Shown piece after piece: positions 46,230 through 55,195 of a stretch of 64,000 nt of DNA. This DNA is from Simplicispira suum. GTDB taxonomy: Bacteria; Pseudomonadota; Gammaproteobacteria; Burkholderiales; Burkholderiaceae_C. How positions within the stretch are numbered: the stretch's first letter is position 1; each line of letters begins with the position of its first letter. The notes below the pieces were generated by a model. It ran no database searches and was not told where the DNA came from. It saw only the letters and a program-made list of their open reading frames with translations. The translations under genes were made by a program, and so were the position numbers. The stretch is from contig NZ_CP027669.1 in the NCBI RefSeq assembly GCF_003008595.1, forward strand, positions 1,426,001 to 1,490,000. Reading direction: 5' to 3'.

Positions 46230-47303
46230 ATGCACCGCCGTACCCTGCACCGCCTGACCCTGGCCGCCACGCTGGCCCTGGTTGCCACCGGCGCCGCACA
46301 TGCCCAGCAAACCATTCGCCTCACCGCAGCGGGCGGCCACCCGCCGGTGTTTCTGTGGGTCAAGCTGATTGACGAGTTCTTTATCCCCGAGGTGGACAAG
46401 CGCCTGGCAGCCGCTGGCGGCAAGACCAAGATCGACTGGACGCGCGCCTGGGGTGGCACCCTGATCAAGATCGGCAGCGAATCCAAGGGCATTGCCGACG
46501 GCGTGGCCGACATCGGCTTTGTTGGCACCATTTTTGAAGCGCCGCGCTTTCCGCTGCAAAACGTGAGCTACTTTGCCCCCTTTGGCTCCGACGACATCGG
46601 CACCGTCACCAAGGTGGTCAACCAGTTGCAGCACGACGTCCCCGCCATGGGCGGCACCTGGACCAAGAACGGCCTGGTGTACCTGGGCGGCGCCGCGCTC
46701 GACTCCTACCACCTGTGGACCAACTTTCCGGTGAACTCGGTGGACGATCTCAAGAGCAAGAAGATCACGGCGCCCGGACCCTCGGCCAACTGGATTCGCG
46801 ACACCGGCGCGGTGGCGGTGGCGGGCAACCTGAATACCTACTACGAGGACATCAAGTCCGGCGTGTCCAACGGCGTCATCACCTTTGCCACCGGCGCCTG
46901 GGGTGCCAAGGTGCACGAAGTGGCGCCCTACATCACCAAAGTCAATTTCGGCTCCCAGTTCGCTGGCGGCATCGCCATGAACAAGGGGCGCTTCGACAAG
47001 CTGCCGCCCGAGGTGCAGAAGATCTTCCGCGACGTTGGCGACGAATACAGCACCCGCTTTGCTGCCGCGCAAGCGGCCGCTGCCGCCGGCCTGCTCAAGA
47101 AGATGGAAGAAGCCGGTGCAAAAATCAGCGAACTGCCGGCCGCCGAGCGCAAGCGCTGGGCCGACACCTTGCCGCCGATCGCCAAGACCTGGGCGGCCGA
47201 CCTGCAAGCCAAGGGGCTGCCCGCCGACGAGGTACTCAAGGGCTATGTGGAAGGGCTCAAGAAAAACGGCGCCGATCTGCCGCGCGACTGGTCGGCAAAG
47301 TAA
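46230..47303 (+). CDS. TRAP transporter substrate-binding protein
   Basis: 357-residue exported binding protein (signal about 1-26, VATGAAHAQQ), of a DctP-like group that differs from the C4-dicarboxylate one at 27756: it has IRLTAAGGHPPVFLWVKLID, GTLIKIGSESKGIADGVADIG and PGPSANWIRDTGAVAVAG. AAGGAGA precedes the ATG. It heads a binding-protein/DctQ/DctM set; the substrate is probably an aromatic or cyclic acid degraded by the next genes (inference). Confidence 0.9.
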   Translation: MHRRTLHRLTLAATLALVATGAAHAQQTIRLTAAGGHPPVFLWVKLIDEFFIPEVDKRLAAAGGKTKIDWTRAWGGTLIKIGSESKGIADGVADIGFVGTIFEAPRFPLQNVSYFAPFGSDDIGTVTKVVNQLQHDVPAMGGTWTKNGLVYLGGAALDSYHLWTNFPVNSVDDLKSKKITAPGPSANWIRDTGAVAVAGNLNTYYEDIKSGVSNGVITFATGAWGAKVHEVAPYITKVNFGSQFAGGIAMNKGRFDKLPPEVQKIFRDVGDEYSTRFAAAQAAAAAGLLKKMEEAGAKISELPAAERKRWADTLPPIAKTWAADLQAKGLPADEVLKGYVEGLKKNGADLPRDWSAK

Positions 47304-47326
47304 GGCCGTGCGAAGCGCCTGAACCC

Positions 47327-47926
47327 ATGGAGCCCACCAACACCACAGCGCTCGCGCAAGAACCGGACGCCGTACCCAAGGACGCCTACGGCCAGCCGCT
47401 GCCGGCGGGCTTTCAGCGCGTGGTCCAGGCGCTCAACGCGCTGGGCACGCTGTGGATTGTGGCGCTCATGGTTCTCATCAACACCGACGTGCTGGGACGC
47501 AACCTGTTCCATGCGCCGGTGCGCGGCGTCACGGAACTGGTGTCGCTGTCCATCGTCGGCATCGTGTTCCTGCAGTTGGCGGACACCTTGCACAGCGGCC
47601 GCATCACGCGTGCCGACGTGCTGCTGCAAGGTCTGCAGAAGAAGCGCCCGGTGCTGGCGGCGCTGCTGCACGCGTTCTTTCACCTGGTAGGCGCGCTGCT
47701 GATGGGCACCATTCTGTGGGCTGCCTGGCCAACGCTGTGGGAGTCGATCCGCATGCGCGAATACGTGGGCGCCATCGGCGACTTCACCGCGCCCGTGTGG
47801 CCGGTTCGCGTAGTGATGCTGGTGGGTCTCTGTGCCACGCTCATTACCTTTGTGTTGCTGGCGCTGGCCGATGTGCGCCGCGCTGCGCGTGTGCGCCAGA
47901 TGCGCGCTACGGGGCACGGCGCATGA
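47327..47926 (+). CDS. TRAP transporter small permease (DctQ type)
   Basis: 199-residue, four-TM protein with a hydrophilic N-terminal extension of about 40 residues; TM1 near LGTLWIVALMVLINTDVLGRNLF and the ELVSLSIVGIVFLQLADTL motif. It links the binding protein to the large permease. The stop overlaps the next start by ATGA, so translation is coupled. Confidence 0.92.
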   Translation: MEPTNTTALAQEPDAVPKDAYGQPLPAGFQRVVQALNALGTLWIVALMVLINTDVLGRNLFHAPVRGVTELVSLSIVGIVFLQLADTLHSGRITRADVLLQGLQKKRPVLAALLHAFFHLVGALLMGTILWAAWPTLWESIRMREYVGAIGDFTAPVWPVRVVMLVGLCATLITFVLLALADVRRAARVRQMRATGHGA

Positions 47927-49242
47927 GCCCGACACTGATTGCCTGCGCCTCGCTGGTGCTGATGCTGGCGCTGATCTGGGCCGGCATGCACGTGGCCGTG
48001 GTGCTGGCCGTGGTGTCCTTTGTCGGCGTCTGGCTCATCAAGGGCGACCCCGGCATTGCGGCCAACCTGCTGGCACAGGCCAGCAGCGACGCCATTGCCA
48101 GTCACATCTTTGGTGTGGTGCCGCTGTTTGTGCTTACCGGTTTTCTGGTGGCCATGGCCGACATCGGCAAGGACGCGTTCGAGGTGGCCAACCAGTTGCT
48201 GCGCCGCCTGCGCGGGGGCCTGGGCATCGCCACCGTAGCGTCCAACGCCGTGTTCGCCGCCATCACCGGCATATCGATCGCCTCGGCTGCGGTGTTCACC
48301 CGCGTGGCGGTGCCCGAGATGCGTCGCTATGGCTACAACCCCCAATTTGCCGTGGGCGTGGTCGCGGGCTCTTCGGTGCTGGGCATGTTGATTCCGCCCA
48401 GCCTGCTGATGATTCTGTATGGGTTCTTGTCCAACCAGTCGGTGGGCGACTTGTTCACTGCCGGCATCGTGCCGGGCCTGCTGCTGGCGCTGGCCTACGC
48501 CGTGGGCATCGTGGTCATGTCCTTTGTCTGGCCGCGCTCGGTGTTTGCAAGCGGCGCGCCGCTGCCAAGCAACGATGCCGATCTGATGCCGCTCGGCACC
48601 CTGGTGCGCAAGATCATCCCCAGCGTGCTGATGATCGTGGCCGTGCTCGGCGGCCTGTACGCCGGCTACTTCACCGCCACGGAGGCCGGCGCCGTGGGTG
48701 CGCTGCTCGCGCTCATCATCGCGCTGCTGCGGCGCAAGCTCAACGCGCGCACGCTTTGGAGCGTGCTGACCGAGACCGGCCATGTCACGGTGTCGGTCAG
48801 CTTTTTGATCATCTGCGCCACCATTTACACGCGCATGCTGGCGATGTCGGGCATGCCGCAGTTTCTGGTGGAAACCATGGCGCAGGCGGGGCTGGGTGCG
48901 ACGGCGTTTCTGATGCTCTATGTGCTCATCGTGATTGCGCTGGGCATGGTGGTGGATTCCTCGTCCATCCTGCTCATCGTGCTGCCGCTGATGCTGCCGC
49001 TGGCCGAGGGCTTTGGCATGAACCTGATCTGGTTCGGCGTGGTCACCGTGGTGGCAGTGGAGATCGGCCTGCTGACGCCGCCGTTCGGCCTGTCGGTCTA
49101 CGTCATCAAAAGCACGCTGCAGGACGAAAGCGTGTCGCTCGGCGACATCTTTCGCGGCACCGCGCCGTTCACGCTGATGATGCTGACTGTCTTGCTGCTG
49201 CTCATCTTCTTTCCTGCCATCAGCCTGGTGCTGCTGAAATAG
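47923..49242 (+). CDS. TRAP transporter large permease (DctM type)
   Basis: 439-residue, about 12-TM channel subunit. FGVVPLFVLTGFLVAMADIG, GISIASAAVFTRVAVPEM, GSSVLGMLIPPSLLMILYG and the C-terminal GLLTPPFGLSVYVIKST are TRAP DctM features. Translationally coupled to the DctQ gene, and followed after 11 bp by a lactonase-like gene, so the transporter and enzymes are one operon. Confidence 0.95.
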   Translation: MSPTLIACASLVLMLALIWAGMHVAVVLAVVSFVGVWLIKGDPGIAANLLAQASSDAIASHIFGVVPLFVLTGFLVAMADIGKDAFEVANQLLRRLRGGLGIATVASNAVFAAITGISIASAAVFTRVAVPEMRRYGYNPQFAVGVVAGSSVLGMLIPPSLLMILYGFLSNQSVGDLFTAGIVPGLLLALAYAVGIVVMSFVWPRSVFASGAPLPSNDADLMPLGTLVRKIIPSVLMIVAVLGGLYAGYFTATEAGAVGALLALIIALLRRKLNARTLWSVLTETGHVTVSVSFLIICATIYTRMLAMSGMPQFLVETMAQAGLGATAFLMLYVLIVIALGMVVDSSSILLIVLPLMLPLAEGFGMNLIWFGVVTVVAVEIGLLTPPFGLSVYVIKSTLQDESVSLGDIFRGTAPFTLMMLTVLLLLIFFPAISLVLLK

Positions 49243-49253
49243 AGGAGCCAGCC

Positions 49254-50288
49254 ATGCCCAATCCAATCGACGGCTTCACCGTGGACCGCGCCGCCATCGC
49301 TTATGTCGGCCACGACCTGCAGCGCCCCGAGTGCATCCTGGCCGAGCCCGACGGCACGCTGTGGTCCGCCGATGCGCGCGGCGGCGTGATGCGCATCGCG
49401 CCGGACGGCACGCAGCGTTTTATCGGCCAGCAGGCCGACGCGCGATTTGGCGCAGCAACCGCCCGAGATGCGCAGGCGGTGGAACAAAAGTTCACCACTG
49501 GCACCCTGCCCAACGGCCTGGCCTTTGCTGCCAATGGCGACATCCTGATTTCCAACTTCGGTACCGACGTGCTCGAGGTGATGACGCGCGAAGGCCACAC
49601 GCGGCTGCTCGCCGACACCATTGACGGCCAGCCGATTGGCAAAGTGAATTTCGTGCTGCGCGATGCCAAGGGCCGCATCTGGATCACCGTCTCCACCCGC
49701 ATGAATCCGTGGACCCAAGCGGCCGGCACGCGCGTGCGCGATGGTTACGTGGCGGTGCTCGACGACACCGGACTCTACGTGGTGGCCGATGGTTTTCACT
49801 TCACCAACGAAATCCGGCTGGACGCGGCGGGCGAGTGGCTCTACATCGTGGAAACCACCGGCCCGCACATCACCCGCATGCGAGTGGACGGCAGCGGTCC
49901 ACGCGTGCGCCTGACCGACCGCGAAATTTTTGGGCCCAGCCACCTGGGTGGTTTCCCCGACGGCATTGCTTTCGACGCGCACGGCAACCTGTGGTGCACG
50001 CTGGTGATGGTGGACCAATTGATTGCACTCACGCCCCAGGGCGACAAGCGCATCTTGCTCGACGACGGCAACCCCGAGGCCTCGCGGCGCCTGCTGGAGA
50101 GCATGGCCGCAGGGTACGTCAGCCCCGAGGCCATGCTGGCCGCGCGCGGCAGCATCGCGCCCTGGATGGCGAGCATCACCTTTGGCGGGCCAGACCTGCG
50201 CACCGTCTACCTCGGCAGCCTGATGGGCACGCGCATTCCGTTTTTTCGCTCGCCGGTGGCTGGCCTGCCCCTCGCGCACTGGAATTGA
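49254..50288 (+). CDS. SMP-30/gluconolactonase-like hydrolase
   Basis: 344-residue cytoplasmic six-bladed beta-propeller of the SMP-30/gluconolactonase/LRE type, usually calcium- or zinc-dependent lactone hydrolases. Repeats such as LQRPECILAEPDGTLWSADA, GTLPNGLAFAANGDILISNFG and GGFPDGIAFDAHGNLWCTLV give metal-site Glu, Asn and Asp residues. GAGGAG precedes the ATG. Sitting in an operon with a cyclase-family hydrolase and fumarylacetoacetase, it may open a lactone intermediate (inference). Confidence 0.87.
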   Translation: MPNPIDGFTVDRAAIAYVGHDLQRPECILAEPDGTLWSADARGGVMRIAPDGTQRFIGQQADARFGAATARDAQAVEQKFTTGTLPNGLAFAANGDILISNFGTDVLEVMTREGHTRLLADTIDGQPIGKVNFVLRDAKGRIWITVSTRMNPWTQAAGTRVRDGYVAVLDDTGLYVVADGFHFTNEIRLDAAGEWLYIVETTGPHITRMRVDGSGPRVRLTDREIFGPSHLGGFPDGIAFDAHGNLWCTLVMVDQLIALTPQGDKRILLDDGNPEASRRLLESMAAGYVSPEAMLAARGSIAPWMASITFGGPDLRTVYLGSLMGTRIPFFRSPVAGLPLAHWN

Positions 50289-50309
50289 TTTACCTCTTTG
50301 GAGAACCCC

Positions 50310-51128
50310 ATGGCACGTACCTTCATTGACCTCTCGATTTACCTGGAAAACGACGTCATTTCCGACCCACCGGCGTTCGCGCCAAAGATTCAGTATTTCT
50401 CGCACGAGAACACCTTCGAGCAGATTTCTCCGTTTTTCCCTGGCCTCAAAAAGGAAGACCTGCCCGACGGCGAAGGCTGGGCAGTGGAGCTGGTGAATCT
50501 GTCAACCCACAACGGCACGCACCTGGACGCGCCCTACCACTTCCACTCCACCATGGACAAGGCGCTGGGTGAGAAAAAGCCCGCCATCACCATCGACCAG
50601 GTGCCGCTCGAATGGTGCTTTCAGCCCGGCGTGAAGCTCGACTTCCGCCACTTTGCCGACGGCTACGTAGTCACCGCGCAAGACGTGGAAGCCGAGCTGG
50701 CGCGCATCGGCCACACACTCAGCCCGCTCGAAATCGTGGTCGTCAATACCCGTGCCGGTTCGCGCTACGGCCACGGCGATTTCGTCAGCGCCGGCTGCGG
50801 CATGGGCTACGAGGCCACCATGTATCTGCTGGAGCGCGGTGTGCGCCTGACCGGCACCGACGCCTGGAGCTGGGACGCGCCCTTTGTGCACACCGCGCAG
50901 AAGTACGGCCAGACGCACGACGCCAGCTTGATCTGGGAAGGCCACAAGGCCGGCCGCGACATCGGCTACTGCCATATGGAAAAGATGCACAAGCTCGAAG
51001 CCCTGCCGGCGACGGGCTTCACCATCAGCTGCTTTCCCCACAAGATTCGCGGCGCCTCGGCCGGCTGGACCCGCGCCGTCGCCATCTTCGACGACGCCCT
51101 ATTGCCTGAGAAACCCGCCAAAGTTTGA
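50310..51128 (+). CDS. Cyclase-family (kynurenine-formamidase-like) metal hydrolase
   Basis: 272-residue metal-dependent hydrolase. The signature HNGTHLDAPYHF (HxGTHxDxPxH) is at about residues 73-84, with further metal ligand candidates in a C-terminal GTDAWSWDAP region. The family includes kynurenine formamidase, isatin hydrolase and poorly known cyclases. TTTGGAG precedes the ATG. Downstream fumarylacetoacetase starts 10 bp after its stop, so they are co-transcribed. The substrate is unknown. Confidence 0.88.
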   Translation: MARTFIDLSIYLENDVISDPPAFAPKIQYFSHENTFEQISPFFPGLKKEDLPDGEGWAVELVNLSTHNGTHLDAPYHFHSTMDKALGEKKPAITIDQVPLEWCFQPGVKLDFRHFADGYVVTAQDVEAELARIGHTLSPLEIVVVNTRAGSRYGHGDFVSAGCGMGYEATMYLLERGVRLTGTDAWSWDAPFVHTAQKYGQTHDASLIWEGHKAGRDIGYCHMEKMHKLEALPATGFTISCFPHKIRGASAGWTRAVAIFDDALLPEKPAKV

Positions 51129-51138
51129 GGACGCTGCC

Positions 51139-52467
51139 ATGAGCCCCATCGACCACACCCATGACGCGACCGCCCGCAGTTGGGTGACCTCGGCCAACGC
51201 ACCGGACGGCGACTTCCCGATCCAGAACCTGCCCTTTGCCGTGTTCCGCCACCACGGCGGCGACGAAGCGTTTCGGGGCGGCGTGGCGATTGGCGACCAG
51301 GTCATCGACCTGGCGCGGGTGGCCGAGCTCGGCTGCCTGGAAGGCCTCGCCCACGAGGCTGCGCTTGCGGGTGCGCGCCCGTACTTGAACGATCTGATGG
51401 CCATGGGCCCGCAGGCCGCACGCGCGCTGCGCCACGGCCTGTTTGCGCTGTTGAAAGAGGGCGCCGATGGCCCGGCGGTGGACGTCCTGCGCGGCTGCCT
51501 CACGCCGCAGGTGGCGGTGCAATACACCGTGCCGGTGCAGGTGCACAACTACACCGATTTCTACACCTCCATCCACCACGCGCGGAGCGTCGGCCGCCTG
51601 ATTCGGCCCGACCAACCGCTGTCGCCCAACTTCCAGTGGCTGCCGATTGCGTACCACGGCCGCGCGTCCAGCGTGGTGGTCAGCGGCACCGACTTCCACC
51701 GCCCCATGGGCCAGGCCTTGCCGCAGGGCGCATCTGCCCCGGTATACGGCGCCTGCGCGCGGCTCGATTTCGAGCTGGAAATGGCCATCTACGTGGGCCA
51801 AGGCAACGCCCTTGGCGAGCAAGTGCCACTGGCAGAAGCCGAGGAACATCTCTTTGGCATGGGCCTGCTCAACGACTGGTCGGCGCGCGACCACCAGTTC
51901 TGGGAGATGGCGCCGCTGGGCCCTTTCCTGGGCAAGAACTTTTGCACCAGCGTCTCGCCCTGGGTGGTGACCATGGACGCGCTGGCGCCTTATCGGGTGG
52001 CCGCCGTGCACCGCCCGGCGGGCGACCCGCAGCCCTTGGCCTATCTGGCCGATGCGGCCAACCAGCGCGCCGGCGGCATCGACGTGCGCCTGACCGTGGG
52101 GCTGGAGACCGCCCTACACCGCGCGCGCGGTCTGCCCCCGGCCGAAATCACCCGCACCAGCTTTCGCCACCAGTACTGGACGGTGGCGCAGATGCTCACC
52201 CAGCACACGGTCGGCGGCTGCAACCTGCAAAGCGGCGACCTGCTCGGCACCGGCACCATCTCCGGCCCGGCGCCCGAGGAAGCCGGCGCCATCGTGGAAC
52301 TGAGCGTGGGCGGCAGCCAGCCGCTGACGCTGGCCGGCACTGGCGAGCAGCGCGCGTTTCTGGAAGACGGCGACGCCGTGGTGCTGCGCGGCTGGTGCGA
52401 GGCGCCAGGTGCTGCGCGCATCGGCTTTGGTGAATGCCGGGGCATGGTGCTGCCCGCCAAAAGCTGA
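51139..52467 (+). CDS. fahA: Fumarylacetoacetase
   Basis: 442-residue hydrolase splitting fumarylacetoacetate to fumarate and acetoacetate. The N-terminal FAH_N part (FPIQNLPFAVFR, residues about 24-35) and the catalytic C-terminal domain are present: VHNYTDFYTSIHHA with the metal Asp, YHGRASSVVVSG, LDFELEMAIYVG, LLNDWSARD and GNFxxGDLLGTGTISGP near the end. Length is normal. No homogentisate dioxygenase or maleylacetoacetate isomerase gene is near, so it may act on a related acylpyruvate. Its acetoacetate product would feed the synthetase at 43258. Confidence 0.92.
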   Translation: MSPIDHTHDATARSWVTSANAPDGDFPIQNLPFAVFRHHGGDEAFRGGVAIGDQVIDLARVAELGCLEGLAHEAALAGARPYLNDLMAMGPQAARALRHGLFALLKEGADGPAVDVLRGCLTPQVAVQYTVPVQVHNYTDFYTSIHHARSVGRLIRPDQPLSPNFQWLPIAYHGRASSVVVSGTDFHRPMGQALPQGASAPVYGACARLDFELEMAIYVGQGNALGEQVPLAEAEEHLFGMGLLNDWSARDHQFWEMAPLGPFLGKNFCTSVSPWVVTMDALAPYRVAAVHRPAGDPQPLAYLADAANQRAGGIDVRLTVGLETALHRARGLPPAEITRTSFRHQYWTVAQMLTQHTVGGCNLQSGDLLGTGTISGPAPEEAGAIVELSVGGSQPLTLAGTGEQRAFLEDGDAVVLRGWCEAPGAARIGFGECRGMVLPAKS

Positions 52468-52474
52468 ATATTGG

Positions 52475-52532
52475 TCAAATTGGCCTCTAGCGCTTATCCA
52501 ATAAGCGTTGAAAGCTATTGTTTTGATAGTAT
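52475..52532 (-). repeat. Interspersed palindrome after fumarylacetoacetase
   Basis: tggcctctagcgcttatcc followed by ataagcgttgaaagctattg, one of the most complete reverse copies. Its edge begins about 14 bp after the stop of the upstream gene. Confidence 0.78.
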
Positions 52533-52624
52533 TTCAAGAGATGTGGATGTCGCCCGGCGCAACAATTTCGCCCGCGTTCGCGTAGCATCTCGGCCACCAA
52601 ATCAATCCGGGGGGGAAACCAGGC

Positions 52625-53953
52625 ATGTCCATGTTCAATTGGCAGGAGAAAAGCGCCGCCGTGCTCGCCAGCGGCGGCGTTATAGGCCCACACGAACGCC
52701 TGCCCTGGCCGCAAACCGGCGCCATGGGCGTGCAGCACGTGATTGCCATGTTTGGCTCGACGGTGCTGGCGCCCATCCTGATGGGGTTCGACCCCAACCT
52801 GGCCATTCTGATGAGCGGCATCGGCACGCTCATCTTCTTCATCATCACCGGCGGCAAGGTGCCGAGCTACCTGGGTTCGAGCTTCGCCTTCATCGGCGTG
52901 GTGATTGCCGCCACCGCCTACGCCGGCAAAGGGCCGAACGCCAACATCGGCCTGGCGCTGGGCGGCATCATTGCCTGCGGGGCGGTGTACACGCTGGTGG
53001 GCTTTATCGTCCAAGCCATAGGCACAGGCTGGATCGAGCGCTTCATGCCGCCCGTGGTCACGGGCGCCGTGGTGGCGGTGATCGGCCTGAACCTCGCCGG
53101 TATTCCCATCAAGAACATGGCCGCCAGCAATTTCGACAGCTGGATGCAGGCGCTGACCTTTGTCAGCGTGGGCCTGGTGGCGGTGTTCACGCGCGGCATG
53201 GTGCAGCGCCTATTGATTTTGGTGGGCCTGGTGCTGGCCAGCGTGATTTACGCTGTGCTCACCAACGGCCTGGGCCTGGGCAAGCCGCTGGACCTGTCGG
53301 GCGTGATGAACGCCGCCTGGGTCGGCATGCCGCAGTTCGCCAAGCCCATTTTCGACGCCAACGCCATGCTTCTGATCGTGCCGGTGGTCATCATCCTGGT
53401 GGCGGAAAACCTGGGCCACATCAAGGCCGTGACCGCCATGACCGGCAAGAACATTGACCAGTACATGGGCCGCGCCTTTATTGGCGACGGCATTGCCACC
53501 ATGGTCAGCGGTGCCGCCGGTGGCACCGGCGTGACGACGTATGCCGAGAACATCGGCGTGATGGCGGCCACCAAAATTTATTCCACCGCCGTGTTCTTCG
53601 TCGCCGCGCTGATCGCCGTGCTGCTGGGTTTCTCGCCCAAGTTTGGCGCCGTCATCCAGGCCATTCCGCTGCCGGTCATGGGCGGGGTTTCCATCGTCGT
53701 CTTCGGCCTGATTGCCGTCGCCGGCGCGAAAATCTGGGTCGACAACAAGGTGGATTTCTCGCAGAACAAGAACCTGATCGTCGCCGCCATCACGCTCATT
53801 CTGGGCACGGGTGATTTCACGCTCAAGTTTGGCCAGTTTGCGCTCGGCGGCATCGGCACCGCCACCTTTGGCGCCATCGTGCTGTATGCGCTGCTCAACC
53901 GTGGCGAGCCCAGCGCCCGCCGCAACCCTTCCACCCCCGCGCACCCCGGCTGA
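52625..53953 (+). CDS. NCS2-family uracil/xanthine permease
   Basis: 442-residue inner-membrane nucleobase symporter with about 14 TM segments: GVQHVIAMFGSTVLAPILMG, FAFIGVVIAA, VVTGAVVAVIGLNLAG, LVAENLGHIKAVTAMTG and the substrate-contact block AGGTGVTTYAENIGVMAATK. The glutamates in VAENLGH and TYAENIG agree with UraA/RutG-like uracil carriers. Start ATG at 52625 gives MSMFNWQEK. A repeat copy lies in its leader. It is separated from the catabolic operon, so it is probably independent. Confidence 0.92.
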   Translation: MSMFNWQEKSAAVLASGGVIGPHERLPWPQTGAMGVQHVIAMFGSTVLAPILMGFDPNLAILMSGIGTLIFFIITGGKVPSYLGSSFAFIGVVIAATAYAGKGPNANIGLALGGIIACGAVYTLVGFIVQAIGTGWIERFMPPVVTGAVVAVIGLNLAGIPIKNMAASNFDSWMQALTFVSVGLVAVFTRGMVQRLLILVGLVLASVIYAVLTNGLGLGKPLDLSGVMNAAWVGMPQFAKPIFDANAMLLIVPVVIILVAENLGHIKAVTAMTGKNIDQYMGRAFIGDGIATMVSGAAGGTGVTTYAENIGVMAATKIYSTAVFFVAALIAVLLGFSPKFGAVIQAIPLPVMGGVSIVVFGLIAVAGAKIWVDNKVDFSQNKNLIVAAITLILGTGDFTLKFGQFALGGIGTATFGAIVLYALLNRGEPSARRNPSTPAHPG

Positions 53954-53984
53954 ACGCCCGCCGCGCATTGCCGCAGAGACCGCC

Positions 53985-54407
53985 ATGCCTATCTGGAAAA
54001 AGCCCATCACGCTCGAAGCCTGCAAGCAAACGAGTGAGAACACCGCCGTGACCCATTTGGGTATCGAGTTCATCGAAGTCGGCGACGACTACCTGGTGGG
54101 GCGCGTGCCCGTGGACGAGCGCACGCGCCAGCCGTTTGGCCTGCTGCACGGCGGCGTCAGCGTGGTGCTGGCCGAAACATTGGGGTCGATTGGCGCCTTC
54201 TACGCCAGCCCCGAAGGCCACCGCGGCGTCGGCCTGGACATCAACGCCAACCACCTGCGCGCCGCCACCAGTGGCTGGGTCACCGGCACGGCGCGCCCGG
54301 TGCACATCGGCCGCACCACGCAGGTGTGGGCGATTGAAATGGTGAACGAGGCGGGTGAGCTGACCTGCGTGTCGCGGATCACGATGGCGATGCTGGCGCC
54401 GCGTTGA
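53985..54407 (+). CDS. Hotdog-fold acyl-CoA thioesterase (PaaI/YdiI-like)
   Basis: 140-residue single hotdog domain. The active-site segment GLLHGGVSVVLAETLGSIGAF carries His in LLHGG and the catalytic Glu in AETLG; this resembles 1,4-dihydroxy-2-naphthoyl-CoA thioesterase/YdiI and PaaI-like enzymes. GRTTQVWAIEMVNEAGELTCVSR is the last strand pair. It lies 31 bp after the permease gene in the same direction, possibly co-transcribed. The acyl group is unknown. Confidence 0.9.
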   Translation: MPIWKKPITLEACKQTSENTAVTHLGIEFIEVGDDYLVGRVPVDERTRQPFGLLHGGVSVVLAETLGSIGAFYASPEGHRGVGLDINANHLRAATSGWVTGTARPVHIGRTTQVWAIEMVNEAGELTCVSRITMAMLAPR

Positions 54408-54583
54408 GTAGCGTTTCAAACCCATTCGCCGTTTCGCGGATCGAATAGAAATTCGGGGTGCAATCAAGCTGACCACGGGATCTATTGAATGGACCGTCCA
54501 TGCCAAGCGAACCCATGCGCAACGTCGCTTCCATCGTGACCCTTTTTGGTCCTTCGCCGCAATGCAATCCAAGCGGCGGGGCG

Positions 54584-55102
54584 ATGTTCGCGCCAGTTGT
54601 TCGCGCCCTGATGCGAGTGCCAACACTTCTGTTGCTCGCCTCGACCCATGCATTCGGTGCAGGGACGCATTGCCTGCCCCATGAATCCGTCGCATTTTCC
54701 TGCTCGCTCGCAGTATCGAAAGTCGTATCTGTCTGCTTCGCGAAGGCATCCAACGCAAAGCCTGCCACGCTCTTCTACCGATTTGGCCGCCTGGGGGCAC
54801 CAGAGCTTGTCTTTCCGGAATCCCCCGCAGGCTCCTTGCAGCGGTTTCGCTACGCGCACTACTTCCGCTACCAGGTCGACCGCACGGAACTGAACTTCTC
54901 CAACGCCGGTGTCGAATACTCGGTTTTTGATGACTATGACGGCGAAGAACGACCAAAGTACGCACGCGGAGTGCGCGTGACGGCGAATGGAAAGGAACAC
55001 GAGCTGCTGTGCAAGCGCGATGTCGCCTCGCATCTCAAGGAACTCGCTGCCTTGGTGCCGTGCGATGCCGAGAGCGGTTTGACTTTGGACGGTTGCAAGT
55101 AG
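54584..55102 (+). CDS. Secreted protein of unknown function
   Basis: 172-residue frame. The ATG at 54584 gives a signal peptide (MRVPTLLLLASTHAFGAG within residues about 10-27) and has GCGGGG before it; an ATG at 54611 would also give one. The mature part has paired cysteines and an ordered beta-like pattern (ATLFYRFGRLGAPELVFPE, FRYAHYFRYQVDRTELNF, YSVFDDYDGEE). I do not recognise the family. It may be a small periplasmic protein. Confidence 0.6.
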   Translation: MFAPVVRALMRVPTLLLLASTHAFGAGTHCLPHESVAFSCSLAVSKVVSVCFAKASNAKPATLFYRFGRLGAPELVFPESPAGSLQRFRYAHYFRYQVDRTELNFSNAGVEYSVFDDYDGEERPKYARGVRVTANGKEHELLCKRDVASHLKELAALVPCDAESGLTLDGCK

Positions 55103-55127
55103 GCGCGGTGCGAAAGCGCGTCAATTT

Positions 55128-55192
55128 ATCGCTTTATCAGGCTCCAGCGCTTATCTAACAAGCGTTAATAGCTATTGATTGAATAGCACGTC
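55128..55192 (-). repeat. Interspersed palindrome between converging genes
   Basis: caggctccagcgcttatct followed by acaagcgttaatagctatt, reverse copy. It ends a few bases from the adenosyltransferase stop. Confidence 0.75.
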
Positions 55193-55195
55193 AAA

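Noticed and set aside
46182-47207. 341-codon minus-strand open frame opposite the TRAP binding-protein gene
   Set aside because: Low-complexity antisense frame; the + strand gene has a signal peptide, ribosome binding site and operon context.
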